From positions 186,001 to 250,000 of the forward strand of contig PYST01000005.1 in the NCBI GenBank assembly GCA_003049485.1: a DNA stretch of 64,000 bases, given 5' to 3'. The position numbers were made by a program, and so were the translations under genes. The notes under the pieces are model-generated. The model saw only the letters and a list, made by a program, of their open reading frames with translations, was not told the DNA's origin and searched no databases. Each line of letters opens with the position of its first letter. Within the stretch, counting starts at the first letter, position 1. Shown in pieces: positions 32,976 to 44,929 of this stretch. The stretch is from Ophioceras dolichostomum (Eukaryota > Ascomycota > Sordariomycetes > Magnaporthales > Ophioceraceae).

Positions 32976-34116
32976 CTAGAATACGGAGGTCTTGGTCAGT
33001 CGGTTCTTGGAGATTTGCACCGTATTGTCGTGATGAGGTCCCGGGACGGATCCGCACACTCTTGAATGTCTCTTGACTGGGTACCTCATGGCCCGCAGCC
33101 AGTTGGAACAGCGGTAAATTCTAGCTCCGTGAAGACTGGACCGGAGTGTTGGAGGCTTGGGCTCGCCTTTCGTGGGAGCTTTGTCGACAATCACCCTGGC
33201 CGAATTCACCAGGGAACTACCTAATCCAGAAGAGTCGTGCTGGAGGGGCAGCATCCATCTGTGGGTTACATACAACGTTAACAATGAGACCATGGATAGA
33301 ATAACGGAAATGGATGGTCCAGTCACTGGTCATCGGAGCCGAGTGTTGCGTCATGTTTATCCTAACTTTTCCAACACTGGAGCGTGCCCTGAGAAACAGT
33401 AAACAAATCACTTGAAGGCCGTCTTCCCAGGACGCTGTGGTTGCTCTCTTGGCTCAAGGTGTCTGCCAGGCGTCTGCTCATTCCGCAGCTGGAGTGACGA
33501 CAGACTACAGCCGATCCACCAGTCGCCGGCGTGGAATCAAAACAGACCGTTTCACCATCTAATCCACTGACGTGGGCGAGCTGCCGAGTTTTCGGCGAAA
33601 ACTGGGTCCAAATACGGAGCCTCTTACCAACTCTCCGTCTCTCTCTTCCTGAGAGTGGACAACGGGTTTGCCAACCCAGGGTCGCCAGCGGTGATAGACA
33701 ACTCCATGACGCGACAACGCAACCTCGAGCGGGGCCTGTTGACAATCAACGGCAGCCGTTCATGGAGGATGACCTCTACATTGGGGTCGCGGCGCGCATT
33801 GGCGGGCGGAGACGTGATCTGGCTCGACTTCGAGTGAGCAGGAGGACACCTTGTCACAACAAAAAGTATGGAAAGCCCCCAACATTCCCTTCTCCCCTAC
33901 TTGTCCCCCTCTCCTCACACCAAAAACAACTCCTACCTCGTTCACTCTACGCCCTTTTCATTTCTTCCTCGTGAATTTTGCCACGTACAAAGCTGAACAT
34001 AAATATTCTTCCACTGGCAGCACCCAAGGCTAGGTGCCAGGTAGGGAGCCGACCACCAGAAACAGACCGTCGTCGAGAGTCGCAGACGGTGGCCTTCGAT
34101 CCAGCAAAGAGACAAA
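32976..34116. other. Intergenic region, no gene supported
   Basis: Several frames of 60-150 codons exist on both strands but overlap each other and show no motifs. The right end is the promoter and leader of the next gene. Confidence 0.4.
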
Positions 34117-37100
34117 ATGGAGGGCCACTCGCATCTACCATCGTCTTCCAGAAGCTGTGTTCCCGGCCAACCACGACGCAGCGAAGATGAGGTTCATCCC
34201 CTCAAGGCTAGCGGCGGTGTGAACGGAGGCATAAACGGCACAGCCTCATGGGAATCTATAAACGGCGGCCCGACCAAGATCTGGGGCGAGGTAACAAGCT
34301 GGCGCGGCGAGAGGAAAACGTGGCGATATGCCGCCATCGCGCCGCCTGGTAGCAGCTCACATCTGCCAACGCACCCACCTGGCGGCGGCACCAGACCGAT
34401 AGGAGGACTGTTCAGCTCGCCTTCCCCAATCATGGAGGAGAGGAGCGAGTACGGCGGCAGTGACAGGTCATCATCCTACTGGATGGGCTCGGAGCATCCA
34501 TCCTCGATCCCCGAGCGCCTTGCCAGCAAGCAGCCGCACCCTCACCCCCCCATCCACCAGCTTCCATCGTCACCATCGTCGCCACCAGCCCCCAGAAAAG
34601 CAAGTCAAGGGCAGCTGCCCTCGCCGCTTAAGGGAGAGGTTTCCAAGGAGGTTGAACGACAGCTGCGTGACTGGGCTTTGGCGGCTGATGAGCTGTCCGA
34701 CGCCGCCCGCACTGCTCGCTTCGACCACCGCCTCGCTATCCGTTGCCGAGATGCCTTGGGCCAAGCACTGCATGTCATGGAGCAGTTCCACTACGAGGTG
34801 CTGCGGTTCTGCATCGAGTGCTCGCCGGGCTTCATCGACAACGGTTTCGCCTGCTTCTTGGCCGAAGGGGAGAAAGCTGACGTCTGGCACACTAAGATGG
34901 CCCGCCGCTCCGTCCTGCCCAACTTTGACGACGATGGTCACGCCGCTGGCTGGCCGGTGACTAGCGAGCAAGAGTGGTTCAAGGGCGGCAAGTCTAGGAC
35001 CTCCAAGAACAACGCCAGCAGACCTGACGGCCCTTCTAGCGTGAGTGGCAGCGACGGTGTTGGTGCCAGCAGCAATAGCAGCCCTCCACACGGAGCCGTG
35101 ACATCACGCCCGGCTGCCGCGTCTAACAACCGGAAGGACGGGCGCCAGAGTCGCCCGGAGCGTTATAACAGCCATCGCGGGCCCCCGCAGATCAAGCTGC
35201 GCCAGACCAGCGTCGTCGACTTCAGCGACTGGATCAGGGACATGGAGATGGCTGTCGACTCCTACGCCGTCGGGTTCTACCGCGGCGTCGGTGTGCAGGA
35301 GGAAGGCGGGGACGTCGATGTGACGGTGGCGTCGTCCCGGAACGAGGAGCCCCGGACGTTCTCTCTCCTATCCTGCCACACTGAAGAGGGGTTCGTGATG
35401 GACCCTCCCTCCACGCCACCGAAGAAGGGCACTGGGCCAGAGAGCAGTCCTCGGAAAGACTCCACCCTGACGTCCGGAGCAGAGGCCGGCGGCAGTGGCA
35501 CGACAGCAGCTGCTGGCTCTACAGGCGAGACAACTCCCGAGCCCGACCCACAACCAGTAGCCGCCAGTCCGCCTTCCCTAAACGGCACGACGAGCTCCGT
35601 CAAGAAAGGCAAGCAGCCCGAGCAAACAACCACTCTCACTACCACACCCGGTGGACCAAACCCATCATCACCACCACCCGACGGCCCCTCCCGCATCGAC
35701 TCCCCCATCTCAACAACAATAAGCACAGTCTCAGCCGGCTCGCCCATCGCCAACGCCCGCAGCCACGTGCGCTTCGCCCCTCCCCCGGTCCTCTCCCCCA
35801 AGACCTCGTCGTCCTCATCAGCAGTAGCACAAGCCAAGCTCTCAAGGTGTCTCGCCAGTGCAATAGCCGAGGTGCACCTGCTCACCAAACTCCTCAACGA
35901 CCTCAACTCGCGCCTCCGCACGAACTACCACAACCTCCCCGACATCTTCCGGCGCGACTTCCTCAGCCGCATCCACGCCAAGGCCGAGTCCCTCCCCTTC
36001 GCGACCTTCTGCTTCCAGCGGCACCTGCGCAACCAGACCGGCGAGCTGCGCGGGCTCGTGTCGCAGCTTCTCATCGCCGCCGCCAAGGAGGCCGAGAGGC
36101 GCAGGCTGATCGAGGAGGCTTTGACGACCTCTTTAGCAGACGACGACGACAATGACGACGAGGATGATGATGGTGATGATGGTGTCGGAGAGGATGAGGA
36201 CGGCGATGGCTGGCGGCGACGGCGAAGGCCCTCCGACAACACGCCGCTGCCGCTGCCGCGTCGGAACAGAAACAGCAGGTCTCCTCCTCCTCCTCTCCGT
36301 AAACGCCTGTCCCATGGCCACGAATACGACGACGAAGACGAGGTCGATCTCCCCAGCATGTCCGGCGCGCTCCAGCAGCACCACCACCTCCTCCGCGACA
36401 GCCACCGCGCCGCCGCCGCCGTAGCGCTCGAAGGCTCCGGCTCCGGCTCTACTAGCTCAGGTAATCGCAAGCCGTCATCCAAACCTTCCAAACTCGCCAC
36501 CGCAAACGGACATTCCGCCTCAGCAGGCTTCATCAGCCGCATCGTCAGCGCCAACAGCAGCGACGCCGCCGCCGCCGCCACCGCCTACGACGACACCTGG
36601 CGCGGCCGCGCGCACAGGGGCATGCACAAGCGGCTCGCGACCGTCGAGAACGGGTGTCTGTCCTTCATCTCGCGCGTCGGCGGGTCCGGCGGCGGCTCCC
36701 TCGCGGGCGAGTGGGCGACGAAGCGCAAGTCAAAGGTCGCGGAGCGGCTGAGGCGCAAGACGGGCGGGTGGGATGGCGTGTTTGATGTTGATGGGCGGGT
36801 GGGGAGGAGGGCGAATACTACGCCTGGGAGTCATCATCATCGTCATCGTTATCCTACGGCTTCGGCGCCTGTTGTCGTCCCGCGGCCTGCTCCTCCTCCT
36901 CCTCCTCCATCTTCGACTTCTGGAGTTCGTGGTGGTTCTGCTGGCGGCGGTGGTGTTGTCGCATACAGACAAGACGATGACGAGGGCGTCGTCGACGACG
37001 TGCCGCTGTGGGGCGCCGGCGGTGGCGATGGCCATCGACGGAGGAGCAGCGGGCTGTACGGGAGCGGGAACCACCGCGGCGGTGGCGAGGGACCGGGCAC

Positions 37101-37425
37101 CGGCTCGAGGATCAAGAACAGGCTCAAGGGCTTCTTCGGCTTCAAATCATCGTCGTCATCGTCGAAGGGGAAGGGAAAGGGGAAAGGCAAGGAGAAGAAG
37201 AACAACAACATGGGACGCTCCGCCGAACCCGGCAACATCTTTCCGAGCCACGAGGCCCACCACCACCATGGGACAGCATCACCACGTTGTCATCCCGCCG
37301 GTGGGGTGAGGGGTCTTCCGATACGACGGATCGATCTGGACCAGGATCACGACCACCTGGTCGGCGTGGACGTGGGGGATGATGTCGTGAGGAGGGACCA
37401 AGGCGTGCGGTTCCAGCCGAGGTAG
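34117..37425 (+). CDS. Large fungal protein of unknown function, mostly disordered
   Basis: Single-exon frame of 1102 residues. Three islands look folded: a helical block at about 180-270 (RQLRDWALAADELSDAARTA, then FHYEVLRFCIECSPGFIDNG), a short VVDFSDWIRDMEMAVDSYAV near 375, and a second helical block at about 575-670 with KLSRCLASAIAEVHLLTKLL and RNQTGELRGLVSQLLIAAAK. Between and after them lie Ser/Pro-, Asp/Glu- and His-rich low-complexity stretches. The tail is basic (FFGFKSSSSSSKGKGKGKGK). A later ATG at 34432 (MEERSEYGG) is a possible start, because the first 105 codons are less regular. I do not recognise the family. Confidence 0.75.
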   Translation: MEGHSHLPSSSRSCVPGQPRRSEDEVHPLKASGGVNGGINGTASWESINGGPTKIWGEVTSWRGERKTWRYAAIAPPGSSSHLPTHPPGGGTRPIGGLFSSPSPIMEERSEYGGSDRSSSYWMGSEHPSSIPERLASKQPHPHPPIHQLPSSPSSPPAPRKASQGQLPSPLKGEVSKEVERQLRDWALAADELSDAARTARFDHRLAIRCRDALGQALHVMEQFHYEVLRFCIECSPGFIDNGFACFLAEGEKADVWHTKMARRSVLPNFDDDGHAAGWPVTSEQEWFKGGKSRTSKNNASRPDGPSSVSGSDGVGASSNSSPPHGAVTSRPAAASNNRKDGRQSRPERYNSHRGPPQIKLRQTSVVDFSDWIRDMEMAVDSYAVGFYRGVGVQEEGGDVDVTVASSRNEEPRTFSLLSCHTEEGFVMDPPSTPPKKGTGPESSPRKDSTLTSGAEAGGSGTTAAAGSTGETTPEPDPQPVAASPPSLNGTTSSVKKGKQPEQTTTLTTTPGGPNPSSPPPDGPSRIDSPISTTISTVSAGSPIANARSHVRFAPPPVLSPKTSSSSSAVAQAKLSRCLASAIAEVHLLTKLLNDLNSRLRTNYHNLPDIFRRDFLSRIHAKAESLPFATFCFQRHLRNQTGELRGLVSQLLIAAAKEAERRRLIEEALTTSLADDDDNDDEDDDGDDGVGEDEDGDGWRRRRRPSDNTPLPLPRRNRNSRSPPPPLRKRLSHGHEYDDEDEVDLPSMSGALQQHHHLLRDSHRAAAAVALEGSGSGSTSSGNRKPSSKPSKLATANGHSASAGFISRIVSANSSDAAAAATAYDDTWRGRAHRGMHKRLATVENGCLSFISRVGGSGGGSLAGEWATKRKSKVAERLRRKTGGWDGVFDVDGRVGRRANTTPGSHHHRHRYPTASAPVVVPRPAPPPPPPSSTSGVRGGSAGGGGVVAYRQDDDEGVVDDVPLWGAGGGDGHRRRSSGLYGSGNHRGGGEGPGTGSRIKNRLKGFFGFKSSSSSSKGKGKGKGKEKKNNNMGRSAEPGNIFPSHEAHHHHGTASPRCHPAGGVRGLPIRRIDLDQDHDHLVGVDVGDDVVRRDQGVRFQPR

Positions 37426-38793
37426 GTCAGTGGTGAGAGCAACGGAGAAGGGGCTAATAATCAGATTGTGCTGGTGGTGATGGTGGTAGTTAGACGGTTG
37501 CTGGGTTGCATCGTTGATGCGAGTGCTCCCTTTCTTTGCTTTCTACTCTGCTTCTTGAACCTGGTCATCTCCATTCATCTTGCAGGCACCCCTATCTCCA
37601 TCCTCACTAATATCGCCCCCCTGCACTACCGGTGTATCCCCTCGATGAACATTTGCTCCCTTTGTTCGCTTCATTTCTTTAGTCAGTCGCTGCAGGCCAT
37701 AGAGTGTCTATCATCAAACACCGGTAGGCCGTCGTGTGACGTGTTAGGCGTTGAGGTGGCATATCTTTGGAGGAGGAGGAAAAAAAAGGAGAACCTGCCT
37801 AATACCCAAGTTAGTGGATAGGTAACCTACTCAAAATAGACAGAGAGAAATCTGGCTGGGCGCCTGGAAGATCCCTCGCTTCTGCCCCGGTAACTCCCGC
37901 GCGGGGCAGTAACATGGAGTAGCTACGGCTCCGTGGCTTGCCTCCTCTCTGGACCATCATCAGTGAGCCAGTCAACGTCAGCGCTACGTCGAATACCATC
38001 GTCCATCTCAAGCCACTTATGATAAGCGTCAGCTTTGGGAATAGGCGGTCAATAAATAAGGCAGGTAGACCACTCGTGTTCTTCCCAGTGATATCTCGAT
38101 CTTGACTTGAGATCACCACTCACTCGTTGGCCGACTTGCTTTCTCTCGCACCTTGTTGGCATCCGCTAGCACCATCCAGTGAGCTCTCTGGACCTTGCCA
38201 ACCGCGAAGCCTCTCAAAGCAAAGACGACATGCGATGGGGAATGAATAGTGTGCCGAGGAAGGATCTGATGACAACGAAAGGCGACGCAGAATCCTAGCT
38301 GGAAATAGGGCACAAAAAACGGCGCAACAATATGGCGTGAAATGAAACGAGCAAAATATTACAACATGGACAACGTCAAATTGCGGCGAACCCCGGTGCT
38401 CCGTTAAGGCCTCGATCAAGGAAAGAAAAAAGAAAAAGATGTTCGGCCAGTATGCATCTAGATAAAGCCATTCCATGAAGCCTCTAACGCCACGCAGAGC
38501 CATTAACCACCATGTCGGGCCGGACTATCAGACGGTGAAGGTCGTCGTCGGAAGAATCAGAAAGTGCCAAGAAAATGGACCGTGGAATAAAAGCAAGATG
38601 TTTGGCAAAAGCCATCGCGTCCAAAAAGCACGCCTCCAAGATAAGAATTCCCTCTCCGACGGGGGAAAGGAAGCGGCGCTGCTGCGTGCCGATATTACCA
38701 GAGCAAGATAGAGAGGACGAGTCCACGTAATCAATCCACCACGACCACCACGACATGACGTCCTCCGATCTCCCGAAGATACAGAAAAGTCCT
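37426..38793. other. Intergenic region between convergent genes
   Basis: About 1.4 kb at the 3' ends of the 1102-residue gene and the RING gene. Frames on the minus strand (e.g. 38120-38503) are not supported by codon use or motifs. Confidence 0.45.
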
Positions 38794-40514
38794 CTATGTG
38801 AATACTCCGAGCCACGCGGTCTTCGCAGCAACGTCCGATGGGCAGTCCTTGACCGCACACATCACGGAGGTGGACCTCTGGCCTGGGCGGAAGGCGGATT
38901 GGGACGACTTGGAGAGCGCCTTGCGATTCTCATAGCAGTTACGGCAGAACACCTTTTCGAGGGAGGGGAACAAATGTCAGCTTAACGTCTGGAGGCGTGC
39001 GGTATGCATGCCGGCAAGCAAAATGACACAAGCGTCCACCAGAATGATTGCTGAGGTGGTCATAGCAGTGGGTGGGAGAAAAGCTTAAAAAAATAAACTC
39101 ACATGTCCGCAAGCCTTCACAGCCATAAAATGATGCTCCATCCGATCCTTCTTCGACCTCGACTTCTTGCCCGACGGCGTCGGCGGCTGCACGAACTCCG
39201 AGTCCGGGTCGTAGACCAGCTCCTCCTCGCAGCCGGGGCAGACGGCGACGACGTCCTCGCCCGTGTCGTTGCTGAAGCCGTCGGGCGCCGCCGGCGGGGC
39301 GTTGTACGGCGGCTTGGGCGGCTCTGGTCTAGGAGCCGCTCCTCCTCCTCCTCCGAATCCGATGAATCCGACGCCGCCCGCCGCGTAGTTCAGGTCGAGG
39401 TTGATGCCCGCCGCCATGCCAATTGGGTACATGATACGATCTATGGTATCTCGATCGCGTCTTCTGTCAATACCAAAGTTTGCCGCCAGGTCGGACGATG
39501 GATCATCGCTCGCGTCTCTGATGGCGCGCAGGAGCCGTCCGGTGGGGGTGTCTGGGAGAAAGGAGCGGGGGGAAGAAGGGAATGCGAAATGAGTATTGAG
39601 TGAGGCTAGCTCGAGGAAGGGATGGGAAATATGGAACCAAGGGCATGGAGTGAATGGGCATGAGGGAGGAGGATTGGAGGGAAACCCGTGGAAAGCTTAC
39701 CCATGATTTGATTGAAGAATGGAGCGAAGTTCCTGTCGCCGCGTGGGGGTGGTGCTGGTGGAGGTGTGAGGCCGAGAATTCGAGGAAGAGCAACGAACGA
39801 TGGAGATGTTCGCCTGGCCGGCATGGGTAGTGGTCCGGCCGGAACGGCAGGTGCGGGCTGCCGTGGGGCGGCGGCTGCCGCTTCCGGTTGCAAGTCGTCT
39901 AGATCGGTCAGATCAATCACGACCTGCTCGGCAGCATTCCCGCCTCGTCCGTTGATGCTGGCGTCGCCCCGGGCGAGCGATGGGGTTCGAGCAAGGCCTG
40001 GCATTTGCCTTCGCGGGTGACGCCAAGGGCCTTGTGCGCTTGGGCTGCTCTGGCGGCTGCTGCTTCGGTGGGAGCGGTGGTGGCCGTGATGGTGATGATA
40101 ATGTGGGTGGTGGCGATGTCGATCTTCAGCTCTGTCGAGGAAACCGTGGTTCCTTCGCTGCGGCGGCGGTTGCTCCTGCGGATTTGGGAGAGCGAGCGAG
40201 GGCCCTCCGGCGGCAGGGTCGTCGCGGACTGGGCTGTCGGGCTCGTTGGTCAGGTCTATGACAGGGAGATCCATGGCGGCGGCGTATGGTGAATGGTGAG
40301 GCCGTCGATGATGGGGAGCCGCCCGGCGTCGTTGTTCCCTGTCCTGTCTCCGCTGTCGGCGGCGTTCCTCGTCTCGCTGCGCCTGGTGCGCACGGTCGTT
40401 ATAGCCCTCTGCAAAGAAGAAATCGCCTAGATCGACCGCGTGGTCCTCGGGCATGAGGATGCTACGGTCGAAGTGAAAACCATCGCCAATGATCTCGAGC
40501 TCGGGGTCGGACAT
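38794..40514 (-). CDS. RING-finger protein with two SUMO-interaction motifs (candidate STUbL)
   Basis: Exons 39701-40514, 39103-39515 and 38794-38952 give 461 residues from ATG 40514 (MSDPELEIIGDG). The N-terminal half is disordered and Arg/His-rich, with two SUMO-interaction motifs: LPVIDLTNEPDSP near 85-89 and QVVIDLTDLDDL near 198-206, both followed by acidic or Ser residues as usual. The C-terminal RING is complete C3HC4: CPGC (364), long loop, KACGH across the second splice, VFCRNC, then MCAVKDCP. The last intron (38953-39102) splits the motif exactly after CGH, and without it the zinc ligands would be lost. SIMs plus a C-terminal RING are the layout of SUMO-targeted ubiquitin ligases (Slx8/Rnf4 type). 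That role is inferred, not shown. The first acceptor (39516) is the least certain junction. Confidence 0.85.
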
Positions 40515-41808
40515 GGCGGAAGCGGCCGCTTGGAGCTCCAGCAAAAGGCAAGACGGGACAAATAAATGGGATAGAAACGAAGTGATACTAGTAATCCGTC
40601 ACGGAGACACCGAAAGCGCGATCGTTTCTCGGCCTGACAGAGTTGTGAAGTGGCCGGCGACGTCGCCCCGAGGACCTGAAAATGGTCGGTTCCGAGGTTC
40701 GGGTTTGGTTGGACGAGTGGCGGATGACTCCGTTTGTTTTGGGTCAGGAATTCAGCCTATGGGCCCACATAAATAGGCCAATGACACACGGCTTTCTTTG
40801 CCCCTCGTTGATGTGTCATCAGCTGTTCTCCATCATTGTGCGTGCCGAGCTGAAAAATGGCGACATGCAGAAAGTATCGTCCATAGCCTCTAACAACTAT
40901 TCCAGTTTACAGGCTAATATAATGCGTGATTGTTTGCGCAGCTGTTAGCCGCTGTTGGGTAACTTCGGACTCAATCAATCAGCCCGAGTCCAGTCCGTGA
41001 CCTCACGTGCTCCGTCACCAGATCATCGACTGAGTGATGAGCACCATCGCCCACGCACATTTTCTCTATGGCATTATCAAACACTCTAGAGTGCCTATAG
41101 TACTTGTACCGATGCCGCCGATACTTTCGTCAATCCGAACTATCATTGCGTTCACGCGCGGACGATTTACCTGCACACGCGGGCTCTCTCAGTAGTCACT
41201 GCTCATCCCTTGATCTCCTGATCAGGCTGCACTTGCGGTCCCCTAGGCAGACAGGAGCAGTGGGATCTTAGTACGTAGGCTACCTAGGTGGGTTTATATG
41301 CCCTTCCCTTTTAGGAAATGAGGTCAGACGAAAATCACAGCCTTCACTTCAGTCTTAAATTGCGTCCGGTCCGCAGCGATGTAGAGGGCGGGAACATGGT
41401 TTAGAAAAAGGTGCAGTCCAGGCTGCAGCATTTCCTACAACTGATCACTACCAGCGCGAACAACCATTAACCGCGAGTAGCCCACTTCCCGTGTCCACAC
41501 ATACTCTTTGTCTTCAGAAATCAGCTGAATTTTCAGTGCACGCTGGGCATCATGGACGACGCTCCTTCGACCCACTCCCGACCATCAGCCTCTCCCTTGG
41601 TCAATCATGACATGCCGATGCGGAGTCCCGCCCCAGCCGTCACCGGTGTCTCTGAGGCTGGCTTCATCATCGCGACCAGCGCGAACAACGAAACCAGTGA
41701 CTCGGGCCCTCAATCCATCGAAAGCGTGCGGAACCGAAGTGACAAGCATGCTCCAACCCGCCGGCAACAACTCACACCCCTATCCCCCTCCCCCTCCAGC
41801 TATTCTCA
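40515..41808. other. Intergenic region
   Basis: Promoter of the RING gene and 3' flank of the next minus-strand gene. A plus-strand frame at 41552-41842 overlaps the opposite gene and is not supported. Confidence 0.45.
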
Positions 41809-42616
41809 TCACCGCCTCCTCCCACTCGCATACGACCCTTGATACGGCTGGCCATTAATCCCTCGCAACTCGTACTCCAGATCCGTCCCAGCAGTCGCCC
41901 TCCCCGTCGCCGGATCGAACTCGGCTGTGCCGTAGCTCGGATTGACCGCCGCGCTCCGATCATCAACCCCCCGGCGATGCCGGTCCTGCGGCGGCGGCAT
42001 CGCGCTCCCCCGCGCCGGCTGGTTCGGCCCCAACACGCCGACCACCTGCTCGTGCGGCTCGTGGGGCCCGCGACCGATCAGCCGCCGGAGCTTGTCGCCG
42101 GAGGGTTGGGGTGGGTGGGACTGAGATGCGGTGGCGGGTGGGATGCTGGCTTGCTGGTGGCCGCCGCGGGAGGCGGAGGCGGAGTTGGAAGTGCCGCCGC
42201 TGCTGCGAGCCGGGGCCGCCGCCCTGGAGCCGGCCATGGTCTCCACGTGGCGGTCCAGCATTGAGGTTGGTGGGGCCGACGGCGTGTAGATGGTGCCCTG
42301 TCCCGGGGGCCGGTAGGCGGGGCCGCCGGCGGAGCTGGAGCTGGAGCCGGGCCGGCTGCTGCTGCTGCTGCTTGAGCTAGGGTGCTGTCTGGCAGCGCGC
42401 CGTGCGGCGCTGGCTGACCCTAGGTAACCCTGCGCCTGCCCCAGGTTTGGAGGTTCCGGTGACGGGCTGAACACTGAGCGCTGCTGTCGTCCCGGGCCGC
42501 TGTGATGCCCCCCCCCCCCGNNNNNNNNNNNNNNNNNNNNNNNNNNNNNNNNNNNNNNNNNNNNNNNNNNNNNNNCCCCCGCTGGAGCTGGAGCGTCTGC
42601 CTCTGCTACTACTCAT
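41809..42616 (-). CDS. Small disordered protein interrupted by an assembly gap
   Basis: ATG at 42616 gives MSSSRGRRSSSSG before the N-run. Beyond the gap a good minus-strand frame contains FSPSPEPPNLGQAQGYLGSA, a Ser-rich run, RPPGQGTIYTPSAPPTSMLD and a C-terminus ending QPYQGSYASGRRR (stop 41809). The two sides are not in the same frame if the N count is taken literally, but the gap length is probably arbitrary. About 235 residues, Ser/Gly/Pro-rich, with no enzyme motif or membrane segment. Function unknown. Confidence 0.6.
42521..42575. other. Assembly gap (55 N) inside a gene
   Basis: N-run bounded on the left by a run of about 12 C and a G and on the right by five C. It lies inside the small minus-strand gene. 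Confidence 0.98.
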
Positions 42617-44099
42617 GATGACGACCGGCTAGTTGATCAAGTGAGAAATACTGAGTTGTTGGGGAACTCGCAGGGAGGTGATAGTAGGTAGGAACTGGGC
42701 TTGGGATCTGTATGTGTGTGTGTCTGATGACCATGAGAGACTTTTCGCCACTCGGGGACGAGGCCGGAATGGGAGTTTATAGATCTTCGTGATGAGCGAG
42801 AATTTCCTGCGCTCCATCGACCATCGCGCATCATTGAATAGGTAGGTAGGCTGGTCTCTTCTCGAATTTCTGGACCAAGGCGGAGGTAGGCTGTCCCAGC
42901 GGTTGTTGTGAAGCTGACACAACGAGGAGAAACTGGCCATGGTTGCCAGACCATCGCGAAGAATCAAAAAGTTCCATCAAAATCCAAAAATTGTAATCTT
43001 ATTTCAAAGGAACACTGCTATCAAGTTACATTCCACGCTTTGTCCCTCTCTCCCTAGTCGATCCTCGGAGAGCATGACTCCTCCAGTCAAGCTCTGGCTC
43101 ACGTCATCAAGGACGCGTGTTACTTCAACGCTAGGGGAAGGGCGGACCGTGATGGACTGGCCTAGAATAGGGCCCTCCAAAAAAGACGGAAGATCGCTAC
43201 ACGTGTCAAGACAAGACCGGAGAAGAGACAAAGAACCTCGCTGTCGGTCCCGTGCTCCGGTCCTCAGTGAGCGACCAGGGTGTAAGTATGCCTGATCTGT
43301 TGGGCCAGGCAGCAGGCAGGCAGGCAGTCAGGCAGGATAGAATCGTGGTGGAGAAGCTCCCCAACAGAACTACCTCGCCGGCAGACAGCCAAGTGACAGA
43401 CAATACTAGGAACAGAGTGAGAGCCTTTGCGGACGCGACAGGTCCCTTCTGCCGTACGTGACGGTGACCCCTGGTGCCTTCTAGGCAACAATGGCGAGAT
43501 TGCAAGTCCGGACTGAGGATCGATCTTCACCGGGGGCGTCGGGAGGCACCTCCACCGACTCCCAACTTCCCACCCCAGTAGCGTCTCCCTTCTTCAAGCA
43601 CCGTTTTGCTCCGTCCCATCCCCTCCCCAAGCACGTCGCCCTGTTAACCACATGCCCTCTCCACCCAGGTGTGAGAATTTTTGCAAATTCAAACTGATGT
43701 TCCACAGTGCTGTGGAAGGCAAGGTACCGGTGACAGCAGCACAATAGCTCAATGAGAGAACTGCTGCTACATGCGCACCTTCATGGAGTCCTAGTGCTTC
43801 TCATGTATCCTCGTCCTCAGTCCTCATCGATCACGTATTCTGATATGGATTCATGCTCCCATGAGGCCGCATTTGTGCATCTCTCTCGTGTCCCCGGGAG
43901 TCAGTCTCGGATAGTCCAACGTAGAGCTCGTCATCTAGTCTAGTAGGATTGTCATGTCGTGTCACTCACAGGTGGCAACGCGCCTCTGAGGGCTCTATAA
44001 ATTCCCCACTGTTCTGAGTGTCGCAAGCATCTTGGAAGAATCCCTCCAACCCGCGCAGCAGCACGCGCAACATGTTGTTCCCAGCTATCTCTTTCTGAA

Positions 44100-44128
44100 C
44101 CCCCCCCCCCCCCCCCTTTTTTTTTTTT
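44100..44128. repeat. C18-T11 homopolymer pair
   Basis: Eighteen C followed directly by eleven T. The lengths may be inexact because of sequencing slippage. Confidence 0.8.
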
Positions 44129-44756
44129 ATATATTCGACTTCCTCATTCGCGCTCCGTCGGCGTGCTCGGTGCAGTTGCAGTTGACGAAAAACTGTTCGT
44201 GGTTGTACCAGGAGTAGGTAGGATGCTATTCCCAACTTGCCATCTGTCGCTGGTTAACGGGCACAGGTTAGTCTGGTACCAGGTACAAGCCACCGTCTCA
44301 TCCGGCAACGGCTGGCAAGTCTAACGGAGTAATGGACCTAGCGGAATAGGCTTATTTGTATTGTTTGAAAAGCTCTGTCCAAACTCCTGGGGTATTGGAC
44401 CAGCTAAAATTCGATAAGCAGTATGTTACAAGGGCTTGTGTGTAATAAGGGCTTGTGGTATTGCAAGGGATAATCTCTAAGGGCATCTCATGGAGGCTTA
44501 AGGATCTAGGATCCCCTCCGGATGAAGATATAATACAACTGCCCTTATATAGACCATGTTTCCTAGATGCCTGAGGCACCTTCTGGGCTTGACGTGGCCT
44601 ATGGCCCACTCTGCTGCCTAGAAAGGCCCACTGTAGGTTCCTCCGTGTGACACAGTAAGCCAATGTCCTATCGAAATATTTTCATCCCTATCTTCGAAAT
44701 AGCAAATAATTCCCTGGGTTAAGCAATTTGTAAAACTGGGCAGTGTTACGGCGCGG

Positions 44757-44869
44757 TATCAATTGGGTGCACCGACCGAAAGGTGCGTGGCCAATTGATA
44801 GAGCTCCCAGAGAGATCAAGTCGTTAGACTTGATATTCTCGTCCATTTGGCTCAAGCGGGTGGGAGCTC
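44757..44869. repeat. Cluster of nested perfect inverted repeats
   Basis: Two adjacent stem systems. First, TATCAATTGG (44757-44766) pairs with CCAATTGATA (44791-44800) and encloses GCACC/GGTGC. Second, GAGCTCCCA (44801-44809) pairs with TGGGAGCTC (44861-44869) and encloses ATCAAGTC-GTTA-GACTTGAT (44815-44834). All arms are exact. The DNA is non-coding. It could be a structured RNA or the end of a mobile element. Confidence 0.8.
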
Positions 44870-44929
44870 CTTGTGCTAAGTCATGGCAGGCAGTTAAGCT
44901 CGGCAGTTAATCGAGCTGGGCTAAATATT

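Noticed and set aside
37811..38860. Several minus-strand frames of 100-130 codons
   Set aside because: Mutually overlapping, AT-rich third positions and no family resemblance.
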